A DNA stretch of 64,000 bases from an uncultured Collinsella sp. (GCA_902470765.1 CABRHW010000013.1:1-64000), one strand, 5' to 3'; counted from the stretch's first letter, positions 8,242-17,086 are shown. Program-made: numbers and translations. Notes: generated by a model from the letters alone, not told the origin.

Positions 8242-9504
8242 ATGGCAGAGAAACTCATTCCACTGGAGGACGCGCAGTCGATTGTCCTGTCGCACGTTGC
8301 TCCGACGGATCTCATCGAGATTCCCGTGTGGCAGGCCGCCGGTCTTCCCTTGGCCGAGGACGCGGTGGCCGATATCGACATCTCGCCGTTTGCCAACAGC
8401 GCTATGGACGGATATGCCGTGCGCTCGGCGGACTTGGCGCAGGCATCTGGCGAGGCGCCGGTGACGCTCGACGTTATCGGACACGAGGCCGCGGGCCATG
8501 TGTTTGAGGACGCAATCGGCGCGGGCGAGACGGTCCGCATCATGACGGGCGCGCCGGTACCCGAAGGTGCCGATGCCGTTGTGAAGTACGAGATCGTCGA
8601 TGTGCTTGACGGTGACGGCAACGAGGGCTCGCGTGTGAGGTTCTCGGCGCCGGCCAAGGTGGGGGAGAACGTTCGCTCTGCCGCCGAGGAGGCCCATGCC
8701 GGCGATGTTGTGATGCACGCCGGCGAGGTCGTGGCTCCGGCGGGCGCGGGTCTGTTGGCAAGCGCCGGATATGCGAGCGTGAAGGTGCACGCTGCCCCAC
8801 GTGTGGGCATTATCTCGCTGGGCACGGAACTGGTCGCACCGAGTAAGGTACCGGCGCGCGGTCAGATTCGCGATTCCAACTCTTCGGCGCTGATGGCCGA
8901 GGCACTCGATGCCGGCGCCGAGCCCGTGTTCTACGGCATTGCGCCCGATGATGAGCAGGCGATTGCCGAGCTGGTGCATCGTGCCGTGCAGGAGTGCGAT
9001 TTTGTCATTACGAGCGGTGGCGCCTCGGCGGGCGACTACGACTATGTGACGGCGCTGGTTAAGCGCGAGGGCGAGGTGCTGTTCGATCGCATCTCGATGC
9101 GTCCGGGCAAGGCCATCACGTTTGGCTTGCTCGGGGGTAAGCCCTACCTGGGGCTTTCAGGCAATCCGGCAGCGGCATATGTGGGCTTTGAGATGCTCGC
9201 CCGTCCGGCGATTCGCAAGATGCGCGGCTTTGCCGAGGATGCGCGTCCCGTACAGCAGGCGACGCTCACGCACGGCGTGAAAAAGCGACAGCATCGCCGC
9301 TTCTTTGATCGCGCCACGGTTTTGCGCGACCCCGAGACCGATGAGCTGTTGGTGACCGAGGCCAAGACGCAGAATTCGGCGCTGCTCGGCACGATGCAGC
9401 GGGCCAACTGCCTGCTGCGTATTGACGAAGGACCGTGCGAGCTCAAGGCGGGCGACGTCGTGGATGTCGTGCGTGTCGACCTGCCTGAGGGCACGGTGCT
9501 ATAG
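8242..9504 (+). CDS. moeA: Molybdopterin molybdenumtransferase
   Basis: The 420-residue protein is MoeA, which inserts molybdate into adenylylated molybdopterin. It shows ANSAMDGYAVRSAD near the N terminus, the MPT-binding SLGTELV...GQIRDSNS segment, the TSGGASAGDYDY loop and the LSGNPAAAYVGF motif. AAGAGG at 8231-8236 supports the ATG at 8242 rather than the GTG at 8236. Eleven bases downstream begins a MoaB/Mog gene, so the two form a molybdenum-cofactor operon directly before modABC. The 200-bp leader contains no molybdenum-cofactor riboswitch that I can recognise. Confidence 0.95.
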   Translation: MAEKLIPLEDAQSIVLSHVAPTDLIEIPVWQAAGLPLAEDAVADIDISPFANSAMDGYAVRSADLAQASGEAPVTLDVIGHEAAGHVFEDAIGAGETVRIMTGAPVPEGADAVVKYEIVDVLDGDGNEGSRVRFSAPAKVGENVRSAAEEAHAGDVVMHAGEVVAPAGAGLLASAGYASVKVHAAPRVGIISLGTELVAPSKVPARGQIRDSNSSALMAEALDAGAEPVFYGIAPDDEQAIAELVHRAVQECDFVITSGGASAGDYDYVTALVKREGEVLFDRISMRPGKAITFGLLGGKPYLGLSGNPAAAYVGFEMLARPAIRKMRGFAEDARPVQQATLTHGVKKRQHRRFFDRATVLRDPETDELLVTEAKTQNSALLGTMQRANCLLRIDEGPCELKAGDVVDVVRVDLPEGTVL

Positions 9505-9514
9505 GAGGAATGCT

Positions 9515-9994
9515 ATGGAGCTGAAGATTTCGATTGTGACGTGCTCGGATACGCGCGATCTTGCCCAGGACGAGGCTGGAGCCGCACTCGAGGAACTTAT
9601 CGAGGCGCAGGGCTGGACGGTCGCCTCACATGTGGTCGTGCGCGACGACGCCAGCGAGATCGGTGATGCCATTGTGGAAGCCGCCGATGAGTGTCACGCC
9701 AATGTCGTGCTCACCTGCGGCGGCACGGGGCTTTCGATGCGCGACGTGACACCCGAGGCGACGCGTGCCGTCTGTGACCGCGATGTGCCGGGTATTGCCG
9801 AGGCAATCCGTGCGTACTCCATGACCAAGACGCGCCGCGCTATGCTCTCGCGCGCCGTGTGCATGCAGCGTAGGTATACACTTGTCATCAACTTTCCGGG
9901 ATCTACGAAAGCGGCCCGTGAAAGCTGGGAGGCCGTGAGCGACCAGTTGGAGCATGCGGCCCAAATGACGGCGGGCGGCGGACACGCCAAATAA
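9515..9994 (+). CDS. mog: MoaB/Mog family molybdopterin adenylyltransferase
   Basis: The 159-residue protein is a MogA/MoaB-family enzyme that adenylylates molybdopterin before MoeA acts. It shows LTCGGTGLSMRDVTPEA (the GGTG MPT-binding loop) and VINFPGSTKAARE near the C terminus, both typical of the family. The ATG at 9515 has a strong AGGAGG site and follows moeA by ten bases. The symbol mog is functional shorthand; whether it is orthologous to MogA or MoaB is not decided. Confidence 0.9.
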   Translation: MELKISIVTCSDTRDLAQDEAGAALEELIEAQGWTVASHVVVRDDASEIGDAIVEAADECHANVVLTCGGTGLSMRDVTPEATRAVCDRDVPGIAEAIRAYSMTKTRRAMLSRAVCMQRRYTLVINFPGSTKAARESWEAVSDQLEHAAQMTAGGGHAK

Positions 9995-10007
9995 TCGCAC
10001 TACCTGC

Positions 10008-10042
10008 GGCGGAGCGACCTTACGGGCTGCTCCGCCTTTTTT
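10008..10042 (+). terminator. Intrinsic terminator of the moeA operon
   Basis: GGCGGAGC (10008-10015) and GCTCCGCC (10029-10036) form a perfect stem followed by TTTTTTG. Confidence 0.88.
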
Positions 10043-10087
10043 GTTTGACGCTGAGGTGAAGCCGATGGGCTTCATATTCTGAAGATA

Positions 10088-10105
10088 TATTCTCAGATGA
10101 GAATA
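10088..10105. promoter_or_regulatory. Candidate operator dyad upstream of modA
   Basis: TATTCTCAGATGAGAATA is an inverted repeat with 7-bp arms and a 4-bp centre. Further TATTCT half-sites occur at about 10076 and 10121, all in an unusually AT-rich stretch. A repressor of molybdate uptake is the natural guess, but the site does not resemble the E. coli ModE consensus. Confidence 0.5.
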
Positions 10106-10110
10106 ATTTC

Positions 10111-10140
10111 TTAGCACAACTATTCTCGAAAAAGTATAAT
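10111..10140 (+). promoter_or_regulatory. Putative modA promoter
   Basis: A consensus -10 box TATAAT lies at 10135-10140. The -35 region is weak (TTAGCA at 10111-10116, 18-bp spacer). It overlaps a TATTCTC half-site, which would suit repression. Confidence 0.5.
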
Positions 10141-10200
10141 CTAGTAACAGAATAAAGCCCGCGGTGGGGTGCCCGGGCATAGCGTTCGAAAGGGCTGAAC

Positions 10201-11073
10201 ATGTTCGATATGGTTTCTCGCCGCGGATTCGTCTCGCTTTCTGCTGTCGCCGCTGCCGGCCTTGGTCTTGCTGGCTGCTCGGGCAGCAAGACGTCCGAGC
10301 CGGCCGGATCCGATGCCGGTTCTGCTAAGGCATCTTCCAAGAAGGCTGTCGAGCTGCAGGTCTTTGCCGCCAACTCGCTCGAGAAGGCTCTGCCCGAGGT
10401 TCAGGAGCTCTACACAGAGCAGACCGGCACCACGTTTGCAGACACGCAGTTTAAGGCCTCCGGCGACCTTGTCGAGCAGATGCGCGCCGGTGCCACGGTC
10501 GACGTGCTCATCACCGCTTCCAAGGGCACCATGGATGACGCCGAGACCGCTGAGCTCGTCGATGCCGATACCCGCGAGGACATGTTCGTCAACGATCTCG
10601 TGATCATTCGCGCCGAGGGCTCCGATACCAAGGTCGAGGCCATCGCCGACGTCGCGAACCTGGACGGTAAGATCGCCATTGGCGACGCCAAGACCGTCCC
10701 CGCCGGCAAGTACGCCAACCAGGCGCTGGCTTCCGTGGGCCTCTACACCGGCACCGAGGGCGACGACGGCGAGTATGCGCCCGAGATCGCCGAAAAGGTG
10801 GCCCTGGCCGACAAAGTTGGTACCGCCGCCGCCTATGTGTCCACGGGCGACTGCGTGGCCGGCTTTGTCTACAGCTCCGATATCTTCCGCTACGACGGCA
10901 TCGAGGAGGCCTTTGTGTGTCCCGAGGATTCGCACAAGCCCATCGTGTATCCGGGTGCCGTTGCCGAGAGCTCTGAGCACGCCGACGAAGCCAAGGCGTT
11001 CATCGACTTCTGTCTGTCCAACAGGAAGGCTCAGAAGATTTGGGCTAAGTACGGCTTTGAGCTTTCCGCGTAG
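10201..11073 (+). CDS. modA: Molybdate ABC transporter substrate-binding lipoprotein
   Basis: The 290-residue protein starts with a lipoprotein signal peptide that includes twin arginines (SRRGFVSLSAVAAAGLGLAGC); the lipobox cysteine is C26. The mature part is a type II periplasmic-binding fold with ANSLEKALPE and FKASGDLVEQM, as in ModA, and GKYANQAL, TGDCVAGFVYSSD and VYPGAVAESS further on. It captures molybdate (or tungstate) outside the membrane for ModBC. The modB frame starts at its stop codon, so modABC is one operon. Confidence 0.93.
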   Translation: MFDMVSRRGFVSLSAVAAAGLGLAGCSGSKTSEPAGSDAGSAKASSKKAVELQVFAANSLEKALPEVQELYTEQTGTTFADTQFKASGDLVEQMRAGATVDVLITASKGTMDDAETAELVDADTREDMFVNDLVIIRAEGSDTKVEAIADVANLDGKIAIGDAKTVPAGKYANQALASVGLYTGTEGDDGEYAPEIAEKVALADKVGTAAAYVSTGDCVAGFVYSSDIFRYDGIEEAFVCPEDSHKPIVYPGAVAESSEHADEAKAFIDFCLSNRKAQKIWAKYGFELSA

Positions 11074-11141
11074 TGCGGCTTGGCGCGATAATTCCATCGT
11101 TTTGTGTCTCACTCCGTCCTTATATTCGCTTGGAGCTTTTC

Positions 11142-12584
11142 GTGCTTAATAGATTCCGCATCCTTGTCGCCTGTGCTTTGACCTTCGCGCTTTGCTGGGT
11201 GCCGGGATTTGCGTTTGCTGGGGACGCTGAGGACGGGGCCCAGGTTGCTGCGACCGCTCATGGGCTTTCCTATGGGATCGAGGGTTTTGAGCGGTTGGCC
11301 AAGGGGACCGCTCGTGCCATGGAGGGCCAGCCTGAGGGCTACCGGTTTCCCGTTGACGAGGACGTGGACCTTGTAGTTGCGCCTGCTGCCGATCGCGTTG
11401 TGGTGTGGATATCGCCCAAGGCGGTCGAGAAGTATGGATTGGATCCGCAGGACAACGAGTGCGTATCGGGTCTCAAGGCCCTCGTCTGTGAGCTCGACAG
11501 CGCAAACTGCATGGGAGGTGCGCAGCTGGGGGACGTGGATCTTCCTTGGTATGTCACGGCGGAAACAACGTTTAATGCCGGCGGGTATACCTATGGCTTT
11601 GACGAGCGCGGCGCGGATGGGGACCGCTATGTGGTGATTGCATCGGCCTCGGGTGATGCCAAGGGCGGCGCGCGTTGGCTTGATAGCGCTCAAATGGTAG
11701 AGGCATCGTCTGTTGTGTTGCGGGATGAGCAGGGGCCCTTGACCTCTCTGGTCTCCTTTTTGGGCGACATCGACTATCGCCCGTTTTGGGTGTCCATAAA
11801 AACGAGCGGCCTTGCCCTGCTGATCTCCTTTGCGCTGGGCCTGTTCGCCGCGTGGAAGACTATGGGTACCTCGAGTCGCATCAAGGGCCTGCTCGACTCG
11901 GTCTTCACCATCCCTATGGTGCTGCCGCCCACGGTCTGCGGCTTTTTGCTGCTTATGCTATTTGGTCGATCGACCGGGATCGGCCAGTGGCTTATCGCGC
12001 ACGGCGTCTCGATCGTCTTTACGTGGCCCGCGGCGGTGATATCTGCCGTGGTGGTGTCGTTTCCCCTGGTCTACCGAACGGCGCTCGGTGCCTTTGAGAG
12101 CCTCGACACGCAGATGCTCGACGCCGCGCGAACCCTGGGATGGTCCGAACGTCGCATCTTTACCAAGCTTATGATGCCGCTTGGTTGGCCCTCCATCGCC
12201 GCCGGCACGGTGCTCGCCTTCGCGCGTGCCATGGGCGAGTTTGGCTGTACCCTGTTCTTTGCGGGCAACTACGCCGGTATTACGCAGACCATTCCCATTG
12301 CGATTTACTTTGAGTGGATGGGCGGTAATACGTCGGTGGCCCTCTTTTGGGTCGTGGCCGTAATCGCGTTCAGCTTCCTGGTCATCCTATTCATCAACAT
12401 GTACACGGCGCATTCGCAAAAGTATCGCGAGCGTGGTCTCTCCCGTGCGGAGCGCAAGCAGGCCAAGCAGCTGGGCGGCCAGACCGATTCGCTCGACCCG
12501 GTCGGCGGCGATGCACTGCGTATCGATCGCGAAGCGCTGGCCGAGCTCATGCGCGATGACACGGTCGCAAAGGGAGGTCGATAA
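11142..12584 (+). CDS. modB: Molybdate ABC transporter permease with N-terminal extracytoplasmic domain
   Basis: The permease part (about residues 215-440) has the ABC permease loop EAA-type segment in AARTLGWSERRIFTKLMMPLGWPS and the GEFG motif MGEFGCTLFFAGNYAGIT, as in ModB. Unusually, it is preceded by a cleavable-looking signal peptide (residues 1-26, ending AFA) and about 180 residues of soluble, probably extracytoplasmic sequence of unknown fold. It contains three cysteines (about C107, C116, C123). A hydrophilic tail of about 45 residues follows the last helix. GTG at 11142 is chosen for TTGGAG at good spacing; the frame is open from 11073. Confidence 0.88.
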   Translation: MLNRFRILVACALTFALCWVPGFAFAGDAEDGAQVAATAHGLSYGIEGFERLAKGTARAMEGQPEGYRFPVDEDVDLVVAPAADRVVVWISPKAVEKYGLDPQDNECVSGLKALVCELDSANCMGGAQLGDVDLPWYVTAETTFNAGGYTYGFDERGADGDRYVVIASASGDAKGGARWLDSAQMVEASSVVLRDEQGPLTSLVSFLGDIDYRPFWVSIKTSGLALLISFALGLFAAWKTMGTSSRIKGLLDSVFTIPMVLPPTVCGFLLLMLFGRSTGIGQWLIAHGVSIVFTWPAAVISAVVVSFPLVYRTALGAFESLDTQMLDAARTLGWSERRIFTKLMMPLGWPSIAAGTVLAFARAMGEFGCTLFFAGNYAGITQTIPIAIYFEWMGGNTSVALFWVVAVIAFSFLVILFINMYTAHSQKYRERGLSRAERKQAKQLGGQTDSLDPVGGDALRIDREALAELMRDDTVAKGGR

Positions 12585-12587
12585 GCC

Positions 12588-13658
12588 ATGTCGCTTGTTC
12601 TGGATATCAAAAAGCGCTATCCCGGGTTTATGCTCGACATGCAGCTTGGGGCCGGCGAGGAGCGCGTGGCGCTGCTGGGCGCCTCGGGTTGTGGTAAGAG
12701 CTGCACCTTGCGTTGCATTGCCGGCGTGGAGACGCCCGACGAGGGCGAGATCGTCGTCAACGGCGTGACCTTCTTTGACTCGGCGGCGGGCATCAACCTG
12801 TCGCCCCAGGAGCGCAAGTGTGCCCTGCTGTTCCAAAACTATCAGCTGTTTCCCAACATGACGGTGGCTGATAACGTGTGCGCCGGTGTAAAGGACGCGG
12901 GCGACGCCGCCGCGCGCAAAAAGCTCGCCGAGCGCTATCTGAGCATCTTTGGTCTGGCCGATTTTGCCGACCGCTACCCCGCGCGCCTCTCGGGCGGGCA
13001 GCAGCAACGTGTGGCGCTTGCACGCATGGTGGCGGCGCATCCGAGCATCTTTATGTTCGACGAGCCCATGAGCGCACTCGATTCCTATCTTAAGAGCGCA
13101 CTCGAGCAGAACATGCTCGACCTGTTCGATGTATGCAACCGCACCGTGCTCTACGTGAGCCACGACATCGACGAGGCGTGCCGCCTGTGCCAGCGTATCT
13201 GCGTAATGCACGACGGGCATGTTGAGGAGATCGGCTCCGTCGAGGACGTGGTCCGCCGTCCGCAGACGCTGGCGGCGCTGCGCCTGACGGGCTGCAAGAA
13301 CACAAGCCGTGTGCGCAAGATTGGGATCCGGGAGGTCGAGGCCCTCGATTGGGGCATGACCTTTAATGTAGGTCGTGAGGTGCCCGACGACGTGGCGTAC
13401 CTGGGCATTCGCGCGAGCTACTTCCATGTTGACAATCGCGCCGAGCGGGGCCGCAACAGCTATGATTTGCACGTGGCTCGTGTGAGCGATTCGCGCTTTG
13501 AGCGGCTGGTGCTGCTGGACGCGCCGCGCGTCGATGCGCCCACGCGTCTGCAGTGGAAGGTCAACAAAGTGGGCATGCCTGTCGATGAGCTGCCGCAAGC
13601 AGGTGAGACGCTGCGCATGCATTTTGATGCCAGCAGGATCCATTTGGTTTGTCGATAA
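12588..13658 (+). CDS. modC: Molybdate ABC transporter ATP-binding protein
   Basis: The 356-residue ATPase has Walker A GASGCGKS (31-38), Q-loop LLFQNYQLFP, signature LSGGQQQR, Walker B IFMFDEP and switch SHDIDEA. The last 110 residues form a regulatory TOBE-like region weakly similar to the molybdate-binding domain of ModC. It powers ModB. It follows modB by three bases and ends on a GTGACAAAGGGA palindrome. Confidence 0.93.
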   Translation: MSLVLDIKKRYPGFMLDMQLGAGEERVALLGASGCGKSCTLRCIAGVETPDEGEIVVNGVTFFDSAAGINLSPQERKCALLFQNYQLFPNMTVADNVCAGVKDAGDAAARKKLAERYLSIFGLADFADRYPARLSGGQQQRVALARMVAAHPSIFMFDEPMSALDSYLKSALEQNMLDLFDVCNRTVLYVSHDIDEACRLCQRICVMHDGHVEEIGSVEDVVRRPQTLAALRLTGCKNTSRVRKIGIREVEALDWGMTFNVGREVPDDVAYLGIRASYFHVDNRAERGRNSYDLHVARVSDSRFERLVLLDAPRVDAPTRLQWKVNKVGMPVDELPQAGETLRMHFDASRIHLVCR

Positions 13659-13688
13659 TGTGACAAAGGGACAGTCCCTTTGTCACAT
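13658..13688. repeat. GTGACAAAGGGA palindrome, copy 2
   Basis: ATGTGACAAAGGGA and TCCCTTTGTCACAT form a 14-bp stem with a three-base loop. It overlaps the modC stop codon by one base. Unlike the copy at 5037 it is not followed by a T run. Confidence 0.85.
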
Positions 13689-13862
13689 GTGAGGGAGGAT
13701 GCCGAGGTTGGCATTGGTATCGACATCGGTTCGACGGCCGCGAAGGCCGCGGTGGTGAAAAACGGATGGCGCCATTGCGTGGACCTGTGTCATGCCGTCG
13801 GGCTGCTCGTCGGTCGATGCAGCCATTTGCGCACAGACGCTCGCGTAGGGGGCTTGCGATAA
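13680..13862 (+). pseudogene. Remnant of a 2-hydroxyacyl-CoA dehydratase activator-like ATPase
   Basis: The translated segment VGIGIDIGSTAAKAAVVKNG matches the extreme N terminus of BadF/BcrA-type dehydratase activators (the phosphate-1 loop of the ASKHA ATPase fold). After about 30 residues the similarity stops, and the frame ends at 13862, where a full gene would have about 260 codons. It is probably a deletion relic lying between modC and selD; expression as a peptide is unlikely. Confidence 0.6.
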
Positions 13863-13930
13863 GTCGCCCGCTCTCGGCGCCGCCATGCGTATACTGGGAG
13901 GAACTGATTGACCTATGAGAGGAGGAATCG

Positions 13931-14980
13931 ATGGCTGGTGAACTCGTGAAGCTCACGCAGATGACCGCTGCCTCTGGTTGAGCCGCTAAGTTGGCTCCTG
14001 GAGCCCTCGCCCAGGTCCTGGGCGACTTACCCAATGTGCATAACGACAACCTGCTCGTGGGGTTCGATACCTCCGACGATGCGAGCGTCTTTCGCGTTGA
14101 CGATAACTTGGGCCTCGTGCAGTCCATCGACTTCTTCCCGCCGATGGTCGACGACCCGTTCCTGTTTGGCCAAATCGCCGCGGCCAACTCGCTGTCGGAC
14201 ATCTACGCCATGGGCGGGCGGCCGAGCCACGCCATGAACCTGCTCTGCATACCCAGTTGTCTGGGCGTTGAGATTGCCGGCCAGATTCTGGCGGGCGGTG
14301 CCGACAAGTGCGTCGAGGCGGGCTGCTCCATCGCGGGCGGTCACACCATCAACGACGACGAGCCCAAGTACGGCCTGTCCGTGAGCGGTTTTGTCGCGCT
14401 CGACCGCATGCTCGCCAACAGCGGCGCACGCGTGGGCGATGTTCTGCTGCTGACTAAGGCGATCGGCTCGGGTATCATCACCACGGCCATTAAGGGCGAG
14501 CTCATCGAGCAGGACGAGGCCAGCCGGATGTTTGATTCTATGCGCGCCCTTAACGAGGCCCCGATTCGTCTGGCCGAGGGACTCGAGCTTCACGGTTGCA
14601 CCGACATTACGGGCTTTGGCCTGATCGGGCATGCGTGCGAGATGGCCGAGGGCTCGGGCGTGCAGATTGAGCTTGAGTCGGGGGCGGTGCCGCTCTTTGA
14701 CCAGGTGCTCGACATGGCGCGTCTAGGCATTATCCCCGCGGGCTCCTACCGCAACCAGGACTTCTTTGGCCCGCGGGTGGCTGCCGACGAGGACCTGGAG
14801 CCGGGCATGTTGGATGCGCTGTACGATCCGCAGACCTCGGGCGGCCTGCTTATCGCGGCATCTGCTGCCGATGTGGATGAGCTTGCGCGTCGTCTGCATG
14901 CCGAAGGTCGCGTTGCCGCCACAATCGGCCGCGTGTGCGAGGCGGAGCCGGGCGGTCCTGCCGTCCGCGTTGTGCATTAA
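13931..14980 (+). CDS. selD: Selenide, water dikinase (selenoprotein, Sec17)
   Basis: The gene reads through an in-frame TGA at 13979-13981. The context is TAASG-Sec-AAKLAPG, exactly where SelD enzymes carry Cys or Sec (position 17), followed by the catalytic Lys20. The rest is a complete 349-residue SelD with the glycine-rich ATP-binding segment, NSLSDIYAMGGRP, AGGHTINDDEPKYG and DPQTSGGLL. SelD makes selenophosphate from selenide and ATP. The ATG at 13931 follows GGAGGAA, and a TATACT -10-like box lies at 13891-13896. It opens a selenium block with yedF, a DUF3343 gene and a desulfurase. Confidence 0.96.
13993..14023 (+). promoter_or_regulatory. Candidate bacterial SECIS of selD
   Basis: Two short hairpins follow the Sec codon: GGCTC/GAGCC (13993-14005) and GCCCAG/CTGGGC (14009-14014 and 14018-14023) with a GTC loop. 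Either could be the SelB-binding SECIS; the second has a G at the start of its loop about 34 nt after TGA. Confidence 0.5.
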
Positions 14981-15038
14981 GGAAACCGTTTATGCGACCG
15001 TCCGTTGTTCTGGGCGGTCCCTTTTGAAAGGATTTGCT

Positions 15039-15665
15039 ATGTCTACCAAGATTGAAGTCAATGCCATGGGCGATGCCTGCCCGCTGCCCGTCGTCAAGAC
15101 GCTTAAGGCACTCAAACAGCTTGATGGCGAGGGCGCCGTGGTGACCTCGGTCGACAATGAGACCGCCGTCAAGAACATTTCCAAGATGGCGCAGGAGAAG
15201 GGCTGCACGGCCTCGGTCGAGAAGATCTCGGACGCCGAGTGGCACGTGACCGTTGCGACCGCCGGTGCCGTGGCCGTTGCGGATCCCGAGCAGGACGGTG
15301 CCGCTTTCTGTGATGCCAGCGCCGGCAAGGGCAAACTCGTCATTTCCGTCTACACCGACTGCATGGGCCGTGGCGACGATGAGCTGGGCCACAAGCTCAT
15401 GAAGGCCTTTATCTTTGCCGTGACGCAGCAGGAGGAGCTGCCCGCGACCATGCTGTTCTACAACGGTGGTGCCAAGCTCACCGTCGAGGGCTCTCCGGTT
15501 CTCGACGACCTGAAGGGTCTGGCCGAGCAGGGCGTCGAGATTCTCACCTGCGGTACCTGCTTGGACCACTTTGGCATTAAAGACCAGCTTGCGGTGGGCG
15601 AGGTCACCAACATGTACGTGATCGTGGAGAAGATGGAGCAGGCCGTGCGCGTTGTGCGCCCGTAG
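15039..15665 (+). CDS. yedF: YedF-type selenium metabolism protein (TusA + DsrE-like)
   Basis: The 208-residue protein starts with a TusA/SirA domain (DACPLPVVKTLKAL; CPxP cysteine at position 14). A DsrE-like domain follows (about residues 95-208) containing LTCGTCLDHF. This fusion is the YedF family, which co-occurs with selD and is thought to carry or deliver selenium, though direct biochemistry is limited. It follows selD by 58 bp behind a GAAAGG site; a small GACCGTCC/GGGCGGTC hairpin lies in the gap. Confidence 0.88.
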   Translation: MSTKIEVNAMGDACPLPVVKTLKALKQLDGEGAVVTSVDNETAVKNISKMAQEKGCTASVEKISDAEWHVTVATAGAVAVADPEQDGAAFCDASAGKGKLVISVYTDCMGRGDDELGHKLMKAFIFAVTQQEELPATMLFYNGGAKLTVEGSPVLDDLKGLAEQGVEILTCGTCLDHFGIKDQLAVGEVTNMYVIVEKMEQAVRVVRP

Positions 15666-15684
15666 CGTATTGGTTGGAGTTGCC

Positions 15685-15936
15685 ATGAGGGAGAAGCGCC
15701 CGGCGCTTGTCATCACGTTTCCCACCACGGCGGCCGCCATGGGCTGCGAGTCCCTGTGCATCGAGCGCGGCCTTCCCGGGCGTACGATTCCCGTGCCCGG
15801 GGAGGTCGCTGCCGGCTGCGGCCTGGCGTGGAAGGCGTCGCCTGCTGATGAGGAGCTGCTGCGCGGCGAGCTTGCCGCGGCGGGCGTTTCCACCGAGGGC
15901 TATACCGTGATCGATATGTGGGAGGTCGTGCGATGA
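15685..15936 (+). CDS. DUF3343 family putative Se/S carrier
   Basis: The 83-residue protein is a DUF3343 member: VITFPTTAAAMGCESLC at the N terminus, LPGRTIPVPGEVAAGCGLAWK in the middle, and WEVVR at the end. The two conserved cysteines (about C20/C24 and C47) suggest redox or selenium/sulfur handling. The family co-occurs with selD and yedF, which is the main clue. It overlaps the desulfurase gene by four bases (ATGA), implying translational coupling. Confidence 0.8.
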   Translation: MREKRPALVITFPTTAAAMGCESLCIERGLPGRTIPVPGEVAAGCGLAWKASPADEELLRGELAAAGVSTEGYTVIDMWEVVR

Positions 15937-17072
15937 TCTACCTGGATAACGCGGCGACGACCATGCACAAGCCGCAGGCGGTCATCGATGCCGTGACGCA
16001 GGCGATGTGTTCGCTTGGCAATGCCGGGCGCGGCGCCACGTCGGGTGCCCTCGATGCCGCTCGTACGATTCACGCTTGCCGTGCCAAGCTTGCGCGCTTG
16101 CTGGGTTGCCCGCGTGCTGACCATGTTTGTTTTACGCCCAACTCCACTGCGGCGCTCAACGCCGCCATCAATGGCGTGGTGCGCCCCGGCGACCGTGTGG
16201 TCACAACGGTGCTCGAGCACAACTCCGTGCTACGTCCGCTCAATCGCCTAGCGACGGAGCAGGGTGTGACCGTTGATCATGCGGGCTGCGACGCGAACGG
16301 CGTGCTCGACTACGACGAGCTCGAGCGGTTGGTCACGCCCGGTACGCGCGCCGTGGTGGTGACGCATGCTTCCAATGTGACCGGCAACGCGGTCGACGTT
16401 TCGCGTGTTGCTGCCATCGCCCATGCGGCCGGCGCGCTGGTGATCGTCGATGCCTCTCAGTCTGCCGGTACGGCGCATATCGATATGCAAGCCATGGGGC
16501 TCGACGTCGTGTGCTTTACCGGCCACAAGGGGCTCATGGGACCCCAAGGCACCGGCGGCCTGGCCGTGGCGGAGGGCATTGACGTGGCTCCGTGGGCCAT
16601 GGGCGGCACGGGCGTGCACAGCTTCGACCCACTGCAGCCGCTTGAGTGGCCCACGCGCCTTGAGGCGGGCACGCTCAACGGCCATGGCATCGCGGGTCTT
16701 TCCGCTGGCCTCGACTTTATCGAGGCCCAGGGTGGGTTCGAGGCGATTGCTGCCCACGAGCGTGTGCTCGCTGATCGCTTCCTTGTCGGTGTGCGCAAGA
16801 TTCCGGGGATTAAGCTCTACGGTGCCTTTGACCAGTCGACGCGCTCTGCGATTGTGTCGCTCAACGTAGCCGATATCGATTCGGCCGAGATTTCGGACGC
16901 GCTCATGCAAGGGTGGGGGATTGCGACGCGCCCCGGTGCCCATTGTGCTCCGCTCATGCACCGCGCGCTCGGGACCGAACGCCAGGGTGTCGTTCGCTTC
17001 TCGTTTGGGTATTTCAACACGGACGAGGAAGTCGACACTGCGATTGACGCTTTGCGCGATTTAGCCTGCTAG
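15933..17072 (+). CDS. Cysteine desulfurase / selenocysteine lyase-like (class V aminotransferase)
   Basis: The 379-residue PLP enzyme has the desulfurase N terminus YLDNAATTMHKP, the PLP lysine in CFTGHKGLMGPQGTGGL and the catalytic cysteine in RPGAHCAPLMH. It belongs to the NifS-like subgroup often encoded with selD and yedF, so it probably mobilises sulfur or selenium from (seleno)cysteine for SelD. It is translationally coupled to the DUF3343 gene and ends at a strong terminator. Confidence 0.88.
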   Translation: MIYLDNAATTMHKPQAVIDAVTQAMCSLGNAGRGATSGALDAARTIHACRAKLARLLGCPRADHVCFTPNSTAALNAAINGVVRPGDRVVTTVLEHNSVLRPLNRLATEQGVTVDHAGCDANGVLDYDELERLVTPGTRAVVVTHASNVTGNAVDVSRVAAIAHAAGALVIVDASQSAGTAHIDMQAMGLDVVCFTGHKGLMGPQGTGGLAVAEGIDVAPWAMGGTGVHSFDPLQPLEWPTRLEAGTLNGHGIAGLSAGLDFIEAQGGFEAIAAHERVLADRFLVGVRKIPGIKLYGAFDQSTRSAIVSLNVADIDSAEISDALMQGWGIATRPGAHCAPLMHRALGTERQGVVRFSFGYFNTDEEVDTAIDALRDLAC

Positions 17073-17086
17073 ACCGTTTATACTTG

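Noticed and set aside
13979..13981. TGA near the start of selD as evidence for a pseudogene
   Set aside because: It is the known Sec/Cys position 17 of SelD, followed by Lys20, and the downstream frame is complete.
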